This document shows positions 26,300 to 34,735 of a stretch of 64,000 nt of DNA, piece after piece; within the stretch, counting starts at the first letter, position 1; every line of letters begins with the position of its first letter. The notes below the pieces were generated by a model. It searched no databases. It was not told where the DNA came from and worked only from the letters and a program-made list of their open reading frames with translations. Location: contig NZ_CP101460.1 of assembly GCF_024362525.1 (NCBI RefSeq), positions 124,001-188,000 on the forward strand, in the 5' to 3' direction. Source of the DNA: Natrononativus amylolyticus (GTDB lineage: Archaea > Halobacteriota > Halobacteria > Halobacteriales > Natrialbaceae). The position numbers and the translations under genes are program-made.

Positions 26300-27505
26300 T
26301 TATCCCTCGACCGTCTCGACCAGCACCTTCCGGACGACGTCCGGGTCCTCGAGGAGCTGGTGTTCGGTATAGCTTCCCTCCGCACTGCCGCCGCTGTGGC
26401 GCGACTGCTCGATGATATCGAGAAACGCGTGTTCTTTCAGCAGGTCGCGGACTCGACGCAACGAGAGCGTGTCGGACCCCTCCTGGCGGCAGATTTCCTC
26501 GTAGACGTCGAAGATCTTGGTCGTCCGGAAACCGTCCTCGTCGGGCGTGTTGAGCGAGAGGACGGCGAGCGCCTGGAGGACGTACCGGGAGTGAGGGGTG
26601 GAGCCACGGATGAGTTCACGGAACCGGTCCGTCTCCGCGCGCTCGCGCGCCTGTACGACGAACTCCTCACGGACCGTCTCGCTCCCGTTCGACTGGGCGA
26701 TCTCGCCCGCGTAGCGAAGGATGTCGATCGCCTTCCGTGCGTCACCGTGTTCGCGCGCGGCGAGGGCCGCCGCCCGCGGGATGACCGAGGGCTCGAGAAC
26801 GCCGTCTTTGAACGCGTCGCTTCGAGCCTGCATGATGTCCCGGAGCTGGTTCGCGTCGTACGGCGGGAAGACGAACTCGCGCTCGCAGAGACTCGACTTG
26901 ACGCGCTCGTCCATCCGATCTTTGTACTTGATCTTGTTGCTGATCCCGATCACGCCGATCTTACAGTCGGTGAGTTTGCCGGCTTCCCCCGCGCGCGAGA
27001 GTTGCATGAGAATGTCGTCGTCGTCGAGTTTGTCGACCTCGTCTAAGATGATGAGGACGACGCCGTACTGACTGTCGAGGACGTTCCACAGTCGCTTGTA
27101 GTACGTCGACGTACTCAACCCCTTGTCGGGAATTTTGATGCCGGTCACGTCGGGCGTGTTCAGCGAGTAGGCGATCGTCTGTACCGCCTGCGTTTCCGTG
27201 TTGTCCTGGGCACAGTCGACGTAGGCGAACTCCGCGGTTACACCCTCCTCTTTGGCGACGCGAACCAGCCGTTCGGAAATATGCTTTGCACACAGCGACT
27301 TTCCGGTCCCCGTTTTGCCGTAGATCAGGAGGTTACTCGGACTCTGGCCGAAGATCGCGGGGTTCACTGCGTTCGCGAGTTCGGAAATTTCGTCGTCTCG
27401 TCCGACGATTCGGCCCTCCTCCGGGAGGTGATTGATCTCGAGGAGCTCCTTGTTCTCGAAGATCGGGTCTTCACGGGTGAAAAGGTCGTCGCCGGAACTC
27501 GACAT
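26300..27505 (-). CDS. orc1: Orc1/Cdc6 replication initiator
   Basis: 401 residues, AAA+ ATPase with C-terminal winged helix. Walker A is GKTGTGKS (63-70), Walker B LIILDEVDKL (151-160), sensor 1 IGVIGISN; the arginine-containing sensor 2 region is in GDARKAIDILRYAGEIA. The winged helix (about 300-401) contains the DNA-binding stretch LSLRRVRDLLKEHAFLD. It should bind the ORB repeats starting 10 bases upstream of its start codon and load the MCM helicase. The start (MSSSGDDLFTREDPIF) is typical of haloarchaeal Orc1 paralogs next to origins. Confidence 0.95.
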   Translation of the reverse strand: MSSSGDDLFTREDPIFENKELLEINHLPEEGRIVGRDDEISELANAVNPAIFGQSPSNLLIYGKTGTGKSLCAKHISERLVRVAKEEGVTAEFAYVDCAQDNTETQAVQTIAYSLNTPDVTGIKIPDKGLSTSTYYKRLWNVLDSQYGVVLIILDEVDKLDDDDILMQLSRAGEAGKLTDCKIGVIGISNKIKYKDRMDERVKSSLCEREFVFPPYDANQLRDIMQARSDAFKDGVLEPSVIPRAAALAAREHGDARKAIDILRYAGEIAQSNGSETVREEFVVQARERAETDRFRELIRGSTPHSRYVLQALAVLSLNTPDEDGFRTTKIFDVYEEICRQEGSDTLSLRRVRDLLKEHAFLDIIEQSRHSGGSAEGSYTEHQLLEDPDVVRKVLVETVEG

Positions 27506-27514
27506 GGATAACAG

Positions 27515-27533
27515 ACACCACGTTTCCGGTGAA
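27515..27533 (-). other. ORB element, two mismatches
   Basis: ACACCACGTTTCCGGTGAA, two mismatches to the ORB core. It lies 10 bases upstream of the orc1 start, so bound Orc1 could control its own promoter. Confidence 0.75.
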
Positions 27534-27693
27534 TACTCTTTACTGTTTGGTTCGGTTGACCGTCGTGAGACGCGATTCTCCTGCTGATCGACAGGTGGTC
27601 CGCTACGATACGGAACCCGTCGCGCTCACGGGTCACTGACCTCTTCGAAGGGGTCCTCGGTCGGCTGAGGTTGCGGGAGTGGACGAGCACACA

Positions 27694-27714
27694 CACACCG
27701 GGTTTCCGGTGAAA
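27694..27714 (-). other. ORB element, full match
   Basis: CACACCGGGTTTCCGGTGAA and a following A, reverse orientation, preceded by ACACACA. Confidence 0.88.
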
Positions 27715-27742
27715 CGGTGTGAGAGTGGGGGGTGGGGTGGCG

Positions 27743-27762
27743 TTCACCGGAAGTCCGGTGTG
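27743..27762 (+). other. ORB element, degenerate
   Basis: TTCACCGGAAGTCCGGTGTG, two mismatches; the only forward element on the orc1 side, with G-rich runs on both sides (27725-27740 and 27761-27767). Confidence 0.75.
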
Positions 27763-27997
27763 GGGCGGTCAGTAGAAAGGTAGGTCAAAACGACAGCTCA
27801 GCCACCAACACAAAATACGACGACACCGGTCGAACCGCCAGAAAACGCGATTGAGAGAGGACAACACGTCTTAGACACCGAACGAAGAGTCCAGTGCAGC
27901 CGAGAGTAGACGGAAGATCGGAGGTGAAGAGGAGAGAAAACGGAAGCGGACAGACGAGAACGAGTTGGAAGAAATGGAGGGAACAGCAGCAAATATG

Positions 27998-28013
27998 CCG
28001 TTTCCGGTGAAGA
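27998..28013 (-). other. Half ORB next to the AT-rich core
   Basis: CCGTTTCCGGTGAAG matches the TTTCCGGTGAA half only; the other half is absent. Confidence 0.55.
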
Positions 28014-28019
28014 AGGCTC

Positions 28020-28200
28020 CTGCCGAACAGATTAGTTCGGATTAGTTTGCCGAACTATCAATGGACTATTCGCCATAGGGCTATTTATACTTACCTGTTG
28101 CGGCTAAGTTGAAAAGAATGGAGCCAGCATATAAGGAAGTGATGGAGTTGATGCATAAGTTGGATGGGGTTACTACATAAGTTAAAAGGTAAACAAAAGG
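28020..28200. other. AT-rich core, candidate duplex unwinding element
   Basis: Markedly AT-rich against its surroundings. Contains alternating inverted 6-mers CCGAAC (28023), GTTCGG (28035), CCGAAC (28050), a repeated GATTAGTT (28030, 28040) and a repeated CATAAGTT (near 28154 and 28176), plus TATTTATACTTA at 28082. Confidence 0.7.
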
Positions 28201-28296
28201 ACAAGGGCTGGATTACGCGGGGAGAACGATCTTGGAGACGCCTCCTCGAGCGAACTGCGAACTCTTCCTCTCTCTCAAACTATCCCTCGAAAACCA

Positions 28297-28317
28297 TTTC
28301 ACCGGAAACCCGGTGTG
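28297..28317 (+). other. ORB element, full match
   Basis: A T followed by TTCACCGGAAACCCGGTGTG, first forward element beyond the AT-rich core. Confidence 0.88.
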
Positions 28318-28340
28318 TGCGCGCAGGCCAGAAATGTTAG

Positions 28341-28406
28341 CTCTCTCCTTTCTTCACCCTTCTTGCCTCTCCCTTCTTTTGCCCTCCCTTCCCCCCTTTT
28401 CGTCCT
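28341..28406 (+). other. Pyrimidine-rich tract in the origin
   Basis: Almost only C and T on the plus strand over 66 bases, between two ORB elements. Comparable to the G- or C-strings described in other haloarchaeal origins. Confidence 0.6.
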
Positions 28407-28495
28407 CAGTTGTCCACGCGCTCGGGTCTTCTGAGGACTCTCCTCTTCCTCGTCGGCTCCTGACGCTACGACGGGTACGAAGCCGCCTTTCGGCC

Positions 28496-28516
28496 TTTCA
28501 CCGGAAACCCGGTGTG
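28496..28516 (+). other. ORB element, full match
   Basis: Forward orientation, complete core, followed by TCTG as in the next copy. Confidence 0.88.
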
Positions 28517-28548
28517 TCTGTCCGCACAGCCAGAGCCCCATCGATCGA

Positions 28549-28569
28549 TTTCACCGGAAACCCGGTGTG
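28549..28569 (+). other. ORB element, full match
   Basis: Forward orientation, complete core, 53 bases after the previous copy (about five helix turns). Confidence 0.88.
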
Positions 28570-28600
28570 TCTGTGTCACCCTCGCTTCTTTCCTTTCATT

Positions 28601-28620
28601 TTCCACCGGAAACCCGGTGT
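28601..28620 (+). other. ORB element, near full match
   Basis: TTCCACCGGAAACCCGGTGT: one extra C before ACCGG; 52 bases after the previous copy, so the last three copies are evenly phased. Confidence 0.82.
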
Positions 28621-28825
28621 CCGCGTTCAGTGTCGTGCGTACCGGTTTCCGCCTCCACACCCACACTTTGGTACCTCGAGATCGACACCTCGAGGGTAAT
28701 CGGGACCGAAGCGCCGGCGGACGAAGACGGTCTCTATTCCGGTCACAGCCCGGTAAGATCTGGCCACAGTCCCACAAAATCAACTCAGTCACAGGTTCAG
28801 TACCGGTAGGCAACTTGATTCAGCA

Positions 28826-28870
28826 GTACAGCGATTCAATAGTCGTACAGCGATTCAGTAGTAGTACAGC
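28826..28870. repeat. 19-base tandem repeat (2.3 copies)
   Basis: GTACAGCGATTCA(A/G)TAGT(C/A) at 28826-28844 and 28845-28863, then GTACAGC. The second copy overlaps the 3' end of the zinc-ribbon gene and encodes its terminal tyrosines. Confidence 0.65.
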
Positions 28871-29037
28871 TCTAGTTCGTGTCCACAGTTACCACAACTG
28901 GTTTCAGTTCCCCGGAGTCGGTTCTCGGCGTCCGGGTCGCGAGTTTGAATACCCGTCCCCGGTGGAATCGGTGCGCTCACCACCGCTTCACATTCGGGAC
29001 AGCCGATACGCATGCGTGGACGGCCTGCTCGAGACAT
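28855..29037 (-). CDS. Small zinc-ribbon protein (60 residues)
   Basis: Two CxxC pairs, Cys13/Cys16 (GCPEC) and Cys48/Cys51 (CGNC), separated by 31 residues, make a zinc ribbon; the C-terminus ends in three tyrosines. ATG at 29037 lies about 30 bases after a TATA-like TTTAGCATAACTAA on the minus strand (29065-29078), which favours it over the internal ATG at 29013 (52 residues). It is the first gene beyond the origin; function unknown. Confidence 0.7.
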   Translation of the reverse strand: MSRAGRPRMRIGCPECEAVVSAPIPPGTGIQTRDPDAENRLRGTETSCGNCGHELELYYY

Positions 29038-29552
29038 ACCCCAGTGATAGTTTCTCACCTGCGTTAGTTATGCTAAACGTAACATTTAGTCGGGTTCTCC
29101 TGGCATCGATTCGCCGCTTGTCCCGCCGTTCTCCGCCTCTGACGGCCGGACAATCGAAATTTCTGATATTCCTAACTGGCACGACCACTATCCAGTACTC
29201 TATTACAATCGTTTCATAGTTTAATGATATAAAGACAGTTCCTTAGGAAGGCCTGTACGAACACTCCTATTCGTTCGAGCAACCGTTTTCCCGAATTCCT
29301 TTCTCAACCCCTGAAAAACACCATACTGCGTGGCCTTAAACGGTCTGTAACTCCGGAGAAACAATCAGAAATACAGTGTAACACAGTGTATCTTCATCTT
29401 GTTATCTATTAGTGACCTATTTCTCCCCGAACGGCTTCCTATTCGCCTGCATCGCGTAATTTCGCTCGAGGGACGGTCTGGGAGGCTTCTGCAACGGTTG
29501 GAAGGAGGTCAATCCTTTATTACTTCATCCCCAGAGTGATTGATCGAGGACA
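29038..29552. other. AT-rich intergenic region, no gene seen
   Basis: Holds the minus-strand promoter of the zinc-ribbon gene (29065-29078) and, at its other end, CCTTTATTAC (29514-29523) as a TATA box for the gene at 29553. A short direct repeat (CAGTGTA twice, near 29375-29390) is present. No coding pattern. Confidence 0.6.
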
Positions 29553-30128
29553 ATGAGCACGACCGAGACCACTTCCGGCGTTGCGACCCAGGAACTGTCG
29601 TTCGAGGAGGAAGCCGAAGAGGAGTCGTCCGAACTGACCAAGGACGACATCTTCCACATCCTGCAGACGCGGCGTCGCCGGGACGCGCTGCGGTACCTGC
29701 AGGGAACCGACGAGCCGGTACGCATGCGCGATCTCGCAGAGCAGGTAGCGGCCTGGGAGAACGAGACGACCGTCGAGCAGCTGAGTTCGGACGAGCGCCA
29801 GCGCGTGTACATCTCGCTGTACCAGTCGCACCTGCCGAAACTCGACGAGGAGGGGATCATCAACTACAACCAGAGTCGCGGGATCGTCGAGCGCACGCCC
29901 GCGGCCGACCAGTTCGATCCGTACCTCGAGCCGACCGACGAGGAGGCGGCCGACGCGGAGCGGCCGTCGATCGGCACGGAGGGCTACTACGCGGGCGCGG
30001 CGTTCGTGAGCACGCTCCTCTTGCTTACCGCCGCGGTCGGCCTGACGACGCTGTCCGGCGTCGCCCTCGGCGGAACGATCCTGGCGCTGTTCGTCACCGT
30101 GACGGTCGCACAGCTTTCGATGGCGTAA
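29553..30128 (+). CDS. HTH protein with two C-terminal membrane helices
   Basis: 191 residues. After an acidic 30-residue tail comes a winged-helix-like domain (KDDIFHILQTRRRRDALRYLQGTDEPVRMRDLAEQVAAWE, then YISLYQSHLPKLDEEGIINYN), as in a common haloarchaeal ArsR-like family. Two hydrophobic helices (about 144-165 and 168-188) end the protein. A membrane-bound regulator is the likely reading; the signal is unknown. Own TATA box, short or no leader. Confidence 0.8.
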   Translation: MSTTETTSGVATQELSFEEEAEEESSELTKDDIFHILQTRRRRDALRYLQGTDEPVRMRDLAEQVAAWENETTVEQLSSDERQRVYISLYQSHLPKLDEEGIINYNQSRGIVERTPAADQFDPYLEPTDEEAADAERPSIGTEGYYAGAAFVSTLLLLTAAVGLTTLSGVALGGTILALFVTVTVAQLSMA

Positions 30129-30342
30129 CTACCGGCGGGACCGGTTGCGTTACAGTTGACTCACGATCACGGCGACAGACCACTCGCGGGGGCGGCCGAT
30201 TTACCGCATCGACAATCGCGATCGACTTTCACTTCGTCGGAACGCAACTCCTCGGAGAGACATCACTGATCGGTTGAGGTTGCTGCTCGAGACGCACATT
30301 TTCCCGAGGGGCTCGCTCGACGCTTCGAGGGGAACCGAGCGG

Positions 30343-31496
30343 TCACCGCGTGACCGTCACGTCCTCGAACTCGAGAAAGGCGGTTTCGTACCCGTCGTGG
30401 CGCGATACCTGCGGGGGCGCGTCGACGACGACCGTGACCAGATCACCCGCCTCGAGTGGATCGATGTCGACCCCGTAGTGGTGGCCCAGTTCCGGATCGA
30501 GCGTTTCCTCGAGTCGCTCCGTGACGACGGCGTCTCCGTCGCGTTCGACCGTCGCCTCGAGGGCGGCGAACGGGAGGGCGACGTCGTTGTACGGTGTCCG
30601 TAAACAGACGACGAGGCGCGTCCCACCCTCGAAGTCGCCGCTTCGATCGAGTTTTGACCGGTCGTTCTCGAGATCTGACCGCTCGACCTCGAGAATCGAG
30701 TGGGCGGCGTCGGCCGTCCGCTCGCTTCCCAGTCGTTCCCCGGGAAGGTCCTCGATCGGGCGGCTCGCCGACGCCGACGCCGGCGCCCGCGGCGTTTCCT
30801 TGCCGTGTTCGTGACCCGAACCTCCGTTCTCGTGGTCCGCGCGGTGATCCACGAGCGAAAGCGCGTCTCGCGTCCCCCGCCGGTCGTCCGCGAGCAGTTC
30901 GAACTCGAGGTCGTGAATATCCGACCGGCTGTACGTAAATTCGATCCTCGAGCACATCGACGACGCCGACTCGAACCGGCCGTCGAACGCACCGGCGGCC
31001 GTCGCTTCGAGCGGGCCGACACGCACTCGAGCGGTGTACTCGCCCTCCTCGGGGAGGGAGACGTTGTCTCCGTAGTGAAAGCCCATCCGCTGGGAGAGCA
31101 TCGGCCACGGCGCTCGCTCGAGGATGGGGTCCCCGTCGCGGCCGATCTCGAGGCGATATTCACCGGAAGGACGGTGTCCGATTCGGGGTCCCAGACGGTA
31201 CACATCAGGTGAAGCGAATCTTCCGTAGTGACGTCGACGCGTTCGATCTCACCCGCGACGACCCAGAACCGATGCGGGATGGTGTAGGTCAGTTCGACGG
31301 CGTACTCGCCGTCCGCTGCCGCCCCGAATACGCCCATCTCTTCCCGGGAAGCGGGGAGATACACTGCGTCCGGTCGGTTTTCGACCAGCGGCTGGTCCTG
31401 CCAGACCGACCGCTCTTCGAAGCCGACCCGCTCGAGACAGCCAACGAGGGCGACTCCGCCGACTGCGGCGCCCTCGAGGAACCCGCGACGGTCCAT
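30343..31496 (-). pseudogene. Metal-binding (Fe/Cu, P19/Tp34-like) lipoprotein, frameshifted
   Basis: The ATG at 31496 (MDRRGFLEGAAVGGVALVGC) gives a Tat-type lipoprotein signal with lipobox cysteine at residue 20. The protein runs to about HLMCTVWDPESDTVLP, after which homologous sequence continues in another frame (SGEYRLEIGRDGDPIL, then WPMLSQRMGFHYGDN) to the stop at 30343. Met and His in these segments resemble the P19/Tp34 iron/copper-binding family. One base appears lost near 31165. The rest of both frames shows normal codon use, so this is a recent mutation, a sequencing error, or a recoded gene. Neighbouring SCO, TlpA and CcdA genes point to metal delivery. Confidence 0.7.
31159..31177 (+). 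other. ORB-like sequence at the frameshift
   Basis: TTCACCGGAAGGACGGTGT, three mismatches to the origin ORB core. It spans the point where the reading frame of the lipoprotein gene changes. Confidence 0.45.
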
Positions 31497-31621
31497 CCGT
31501 TCGGGTACGCCGCCGAGAGGCAAACGTCTGTCACCCGTCCGGCCTCGTTCTCGTCTGGCAACTTCCGTTGATCGCCTTCGTCTCCCGTCGACTGTCTCCG
31601 TCTCCTGTCGACTCCTTGGAT

Positions 31622-33100
31622 TCATTCGACGAACGGCGGCGCCGTCGCCGGAAGCGAGAGCAGCCAGAGGCTGAGCGCGGTGTAGCCGATCATGACGGCG
31701 ATGAACGGGTACTGGCTTCGAATCGCCTGGAGGCGGCCGGGGAACAGGTCGAACGAAACCGCGTGGGCGGCCCAGACCGCCAGCAGGTGGCCGACCAGCA
31801 GTGCCGCCACTTCGAACCCGCCGATCCAGCCAGGGATCGCGAACACCGTCGGATTGACCGGCGGGGACAGCGGGTTCGTGAGGGCGCTGGCGGTCGCCGG
31901 CGAGAGCGAGAGCGCGAACGCGGCGTAGTGGGCGAGGTGGTATCCCGCCGCGATCGCGAGCAGCGGCGGCGCGAACCGCCTGGTGAGGGTCGCCGTCGGC
32001 AGGTACGTCGGCGCGGTTCGACGTGCGAGGACCGTGGCCGCGTGGAACGCAGTCGCGAAAACCGCGTAGCCGACGAGCAACACGACCAGATACGCGGCGG
32101 CGGGTGAGAGGCCGGCGCTGACGAGCGATCGAACCGTCGCTGCGCCGGGCGGAGTCACGACGAAGCCGTTGAACGTCAACTCCCAGACCAGAAACAGGAC
32201 GATGGCGACCTCGCTCGAGTCGACGGTTACCCCATCCCGGCGGAGGCCGGAGCCGGGTACCACCAGCACCAGTCGCCGGTCCGGGCCGACCCGCTGAATC
32301 GGTGCGATCGCGCCGTAGAGTCGAAAGAGGACGGTGAACGGGTCCGCGCGTCGGAACCAGACGGCCGGCGAGAACGTCACCGCACCACACACCGCGTATC
32401 CGGTGTACCCTGCGGCGAGAAGCGCTAGAACTCGAGGATCCGCCGTTACCGGAAGTGCGAGCTCGAGCCAGACCAGCACTGCCAACCCGGCGAGAGCGGG
32501 CCACGATCGAAGTCGCTCCGGGTACGTCACGATCCCCCGCTCGTCTACTCCGCGTTCGGCTACTCCGTGCCCGTCTTCGAGTCCGGTTCCACGTTCGTTC
32601 CCACCGAGTCCGATTCGGCTACCGACTCTGCGTACCCCCTCCGCGACCGTCCGGAACGGGTCGATCGCGGGCCACGGGTCCACCACCAGGAAGGCGACCA
32701 TCGGAAGCACGGCTCTTAGTCCGACGAACGCGAGCAGGACGGCGAGGTTCGCCGTCGGCATGGCCGGTCCCTCGAGGCCGACGATCACGACCGCGAGGAG
32801 GGCGACCACCCCGAGCGCCCCGCCGACCGGTGCGGCCGACGGCGGTGACCGCAGTGGTTTCGTCCAGTCGTGGAGCGAGGAGACGAACGTCCGGTCGGTC
32901 ACGAGCGCGGCGAGCAGACCGGACGCGCCGACGGCCGCGCCGCCGGTCACGAGAACGAGCCAGGTCGGAACCGCGAGCTCTCGCTCCTGTCCGAGCCCGG
33001 CGGCGACGTTCGAGGCAGCGACGGGCTCTCCGCTGACGGCGAGGAACGCACCGGCGAGTCCGGCGGACGCGAGCGCTTTCCGCCGGCAATCCGATCCCAT
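31622..33100 (-). CDS. Polytopic membrane protein, unknown function
   Basis: 492 residues with an N-terminal signal-like segment (LASAGLAGAFLAVSGEPVAA) and about ten hydrophobic helices. A conserved-looking LVVDPWPAIDPFRTVAEG and FRRADPFTVLFRLYGAIAPI suggest a repeated DPF element. His residues occur in the later helices (FHAATVLA, GYHLAHYAAFALS, GHLLAVWAAH), which could bind metal or haem. I do not recognise a named family. It diverges from SCO and precedes the metal-binding lipoprotein, so a part in copper or cytochrome assembly is plausible. Confidence 0.8.
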   Translation of the reverse strand: MGSDCRRKALASAGLAGAFLAVSGEPVAASNVAAGLGQERELAVPTWLVLVTGGAAVGASGLLAALVTDRTFVSSLHDWTKPLRSPPSAAPVGGALGVVALLAVVIVGLEGPAMPTANLAVLLAFVGLRAVLPMVAFLVVDPWPAIDPFRTVAEGVRRVGSRIGLGGNERGTGLEDGHGVAERGVDERGIVTYPERLRSWPALAGLAVLVWLELALPVTADPRVLALLAAGYTGYAVCGAVTFSPAVWFRRADPFTVLFRLYGAIAPIQRVGPDRRLVLVVPGSGLRRDGVTVDSSEVAIVLFLVWELTFNGFVVTPPGAATVRSLVSAGLSPAAAYLVVLLVGYAVFATAFHAATVLARRTAPTYLPTATLTRRFAPPLLAIAAGYHLAHYAAFALSLSPATASALTNPLSPPVNPTVFAIPGWIGGFEVAALLVGHLLAVWAAHAVSFDLFPGRLQAIRSQYPFIAVMIGYTALSLWLLSLPATAPPFVE

Positions 33101-33235
33101 CGTGACGACCGACTACGGCCGGCGGGATGTATCTATCCGGGCCACCGCGCGTACGACGCCGACGGGCCGCGCACACGACGTTAACGGCCCGCGTCTTACG
33201 ATGTGGTTTTGCCTCCCAGAAAAGAACCAACGAGC

Positions 33236-33244
33236 ACTTTATCG
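33236..33244 (+). promoter_or_regulatory. TATA box of the SCO-TlpA-CcdA unit
   Basis: ACTTTATCG centred 25 bases before the SCO ATG; leaderless spacing. Confidence 0.5.
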
Positions 33245-33264
33245 CTCGTTCCTACGGTTCACCT

Positions 33265-34191
33265 ATGGAGAGGCGCACGTACCTCGGCGCGCTCGGGAGT
33301 GCAGGAATCGCTAGCGTCGCAGGCTGTCTCGATTCCGATCCGATCTTCGGTAGCGGCGAGGGTGGCGCCAGCGACGAGGCTGCCGAGGGAACGGTCCTCG
33401 GCCCGCCGGAGCAGTCGACGGAGGGCGCATCACACCCGTCTTACGGCGAGGAGATCCCGTCGTTTTCGGTACCCGATCCGCTCGCAGAGACGGACGTTTC
33501 CTCGGACGACCTTCAGGGCGAGCGGGCGTACCTCATGACGTTCTTTTTCACCTCCTGTCCCGACGGGGCGTGCCCGGCGCTGCTGTTGCGGCTTCGCCGC
33601 GCTCACGAGGACTCTCTCGAGCGGGGAACCGAGGACGAGACGGCGTTTCTGGCGCTGACGTTCGACCCGGAGAGAGATACCCCCGAGGAGCTCGAGACAT
33701 ACGCCGACCAGCAGGGGGTGAACCTCGAGGCCGGGAACTTCCACTTCCTGCGTCCGGAATCCTACGACGCGGGGATGGAACTCGTCACCGACGACTTCGG
33801 TATGCCTGTCGAGCGGGTCGACACGGACGAGCATCCGGCGACGGCCGACGACGCGGGGGACGACTCGAGCAACGGGGCTACCGACGACTCGAACGCCGAC
33901 GACGACTCGAGCGACCACGCCGACGACGACTCGAGCGACCACGCCGACGACGACTCGAGCGACCACGCCGACGATCACGGTCACGACGACGACAGTCACA
34001 GTGACGAGAACGACGACCACGTGGAAAACGACAGCCACGCCGATCACGACCACGGCGAGTACACGTTCACCCACTACAACCTGATCTTGCTGGTCAACGA
34101 GCGGGGGATCGTCGAACGGGCGTACCCGCAGGCGACGGGCACGGACATCGAACCGATCGTCGAGGACTTCCGGACGGTGGTGGACGGCTGA
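33265..34191 (+). CDS. SCO1/SenC-type lipoprotein with His/Asp-rich insertion
   Basis: 308 residues; copper delivery or thiol exchange for cytochrome oxidase outside the membrane. Tat/lipobox signal MERRTYLGALGSAGIASVAGC (Cys21). Thioredoxin fold with FFFTSCPDGACPALLLRL: the cysteines (98 and 103) are four residues apart (CX4C) instead of the usual CxxxC. FDPERDTPEELETYA and the C-terminal THYNLILLVNERG are SCO-like. Residues about 190-270 are a low-complexity D/S/H insertion with three exact copies of ADDDSSDH, then more HD pairs, probably a metal-binding linker. Head of an operon with tlpA-like and ccdA genes. Confidence 0.9.
   Translation: MERRTYLGALGSAGIASVAGCLDSDPIFGSGEGGASDEAAEGTVLGPPEQSTEGASHPSYGEEIPSFSVPDPLAETDVSSDDLQGERAYLMTFFFTSCPDGACPALLLRLRRAHEDSLERGTEDETAFLALTFDPERDTPEELETYADQQGVNLEAGNFHFLRPESYDAGMELVTDDFGMPVERVDTDEHPATADDAGDDSSNGATDDSNADDDSSDHADDDSSDHADDDSSDHADDHGHDDDSHSDENDDHVENDSHADHDHGEYTFTHYNLILLVNERGIVERAYPQATGTDIEPIVEDFRTVVDG
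33895..33966 (+). repeat. Three exact 24-base repeats within the SCO gene
   Basis: Three identical in-frame units starting at 33895, 33919 and 33943, each encoding ADDDSSDH. Identity at the DNA level points to recent slippage expansion. Confidence 0.9.
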
Positions 34192-34192
34192 G

Positions 34193-34732
34193 ATGCGCCG
34201 CCGCGAGCTCGTCGCCGGCGTTGCAAGCCTCGGCGTGTTCGGCAGCGGCGGCTACCTCGCGGTGCGCGGCGTACCGGCGGATCTGCTCGAGGCAGACGGT
34301 ACCGAGAGCGGGGAACCGGAGCGGATGACCGTCGAAACCATCGAGGCGACCGGCAGCGACGCCGGCGAACTCGAGGTCCCAGTGCCCGACCGGCCGACGT
34401 TCATCGACTTCTTCGCCACGTGGTGTCAGCCGTGCATCCAGCAGATGCCCGCGCTCGCGGCGGCACACGACCGCCTCGGGAACGAGGTCCGGTTTCTCTC
34501 GGTGACCAACGAGTCGATCCCCGACGAGTCGATCGCGGAGTGGTGGGACGAACACGACGGCAACTGGACCGTCGGACTCGATCCGGCGCTCGAACTCGCC
34601 GAGCGGTACAGCTTCTCGGGGTACCCGACGGCCGTCGCCATCGACGCTGGCGGCGAGGTCCAGTGGTCCGACAGCGGCGTGAAGACCGAGGACGAACTCG
34701 TCGCGGGGATCGAGCAGGCGCTCGAGAGGTAG
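34193..34732 (+). CDS. TlpA-like thioredoxin, membrane-anchored
   Basis: 179 residues. N-terminal anchor (LVAGVASLGVFGSGGYLAVRG) and a thioredoxin fold with active site WCQPC (Cys78, Cys81) in FIDFFATWCQPCIQQMPAL, and cis-Pro in SGYPTAVAID. It follows the SCO stop by one base, and the ccdA ATG follows its stop by three. Likely reduces the cysteines of SCO or of apocytochrome c, taking electrons from CcdA. Confidence 0.93.
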   Translation: MRRRELVAGVASLGVFGSGGYLAVRGVPADLLEADGTESGEPERMTVETIEATGSDAGELEVPVPDRPTFIDFFATWCQPCIQQMPALAAAHDRLGNEVRFLSVTNESIPDESIAEWWDEHDGNWTVGLDPALELAERYSFSGYPTAVAIDAGGEVQWSDSGVKTEDELVAGIEQALER

Positions 34733-34735
34733 TCG

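Larger units (their letters stand above)
27506..28650. other. Replication origin (oriC) next to orc1
   Basis: About 1.1 kb without genes. Eight ORB or ORB-like elements flank an AT-rich core (about 28020-28200). Elements on the orc1 side mostly face one way (27515, 27694, 27998) and those on the far side the other way (28297, 28496, 28549, 28601). A purine-rich stretch (27903-27990) precedes the core and a pyrimidine-rich stretch (28341-28406) follows it, so strand composition is also mirror-like. Together with the adjacent orc1 this fits a haloarchaeal origin. Confidence 0.9.

Noticed and set aside
28297-28620. Repeated 20-base elements that might be taken for a CRISPR array
   Set aside because: Repeats are at irregular distances (199, 53 and 52 bases), occur in both orientations and match ORB elements; no cas genes are present.
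28232-28699. 155-residue open frame across the origin
   Set aside because: Its codons are the ORB repeats and the pyrimidine tract; serine/leucine/proline-rich with no haloarchaeal acidic character.
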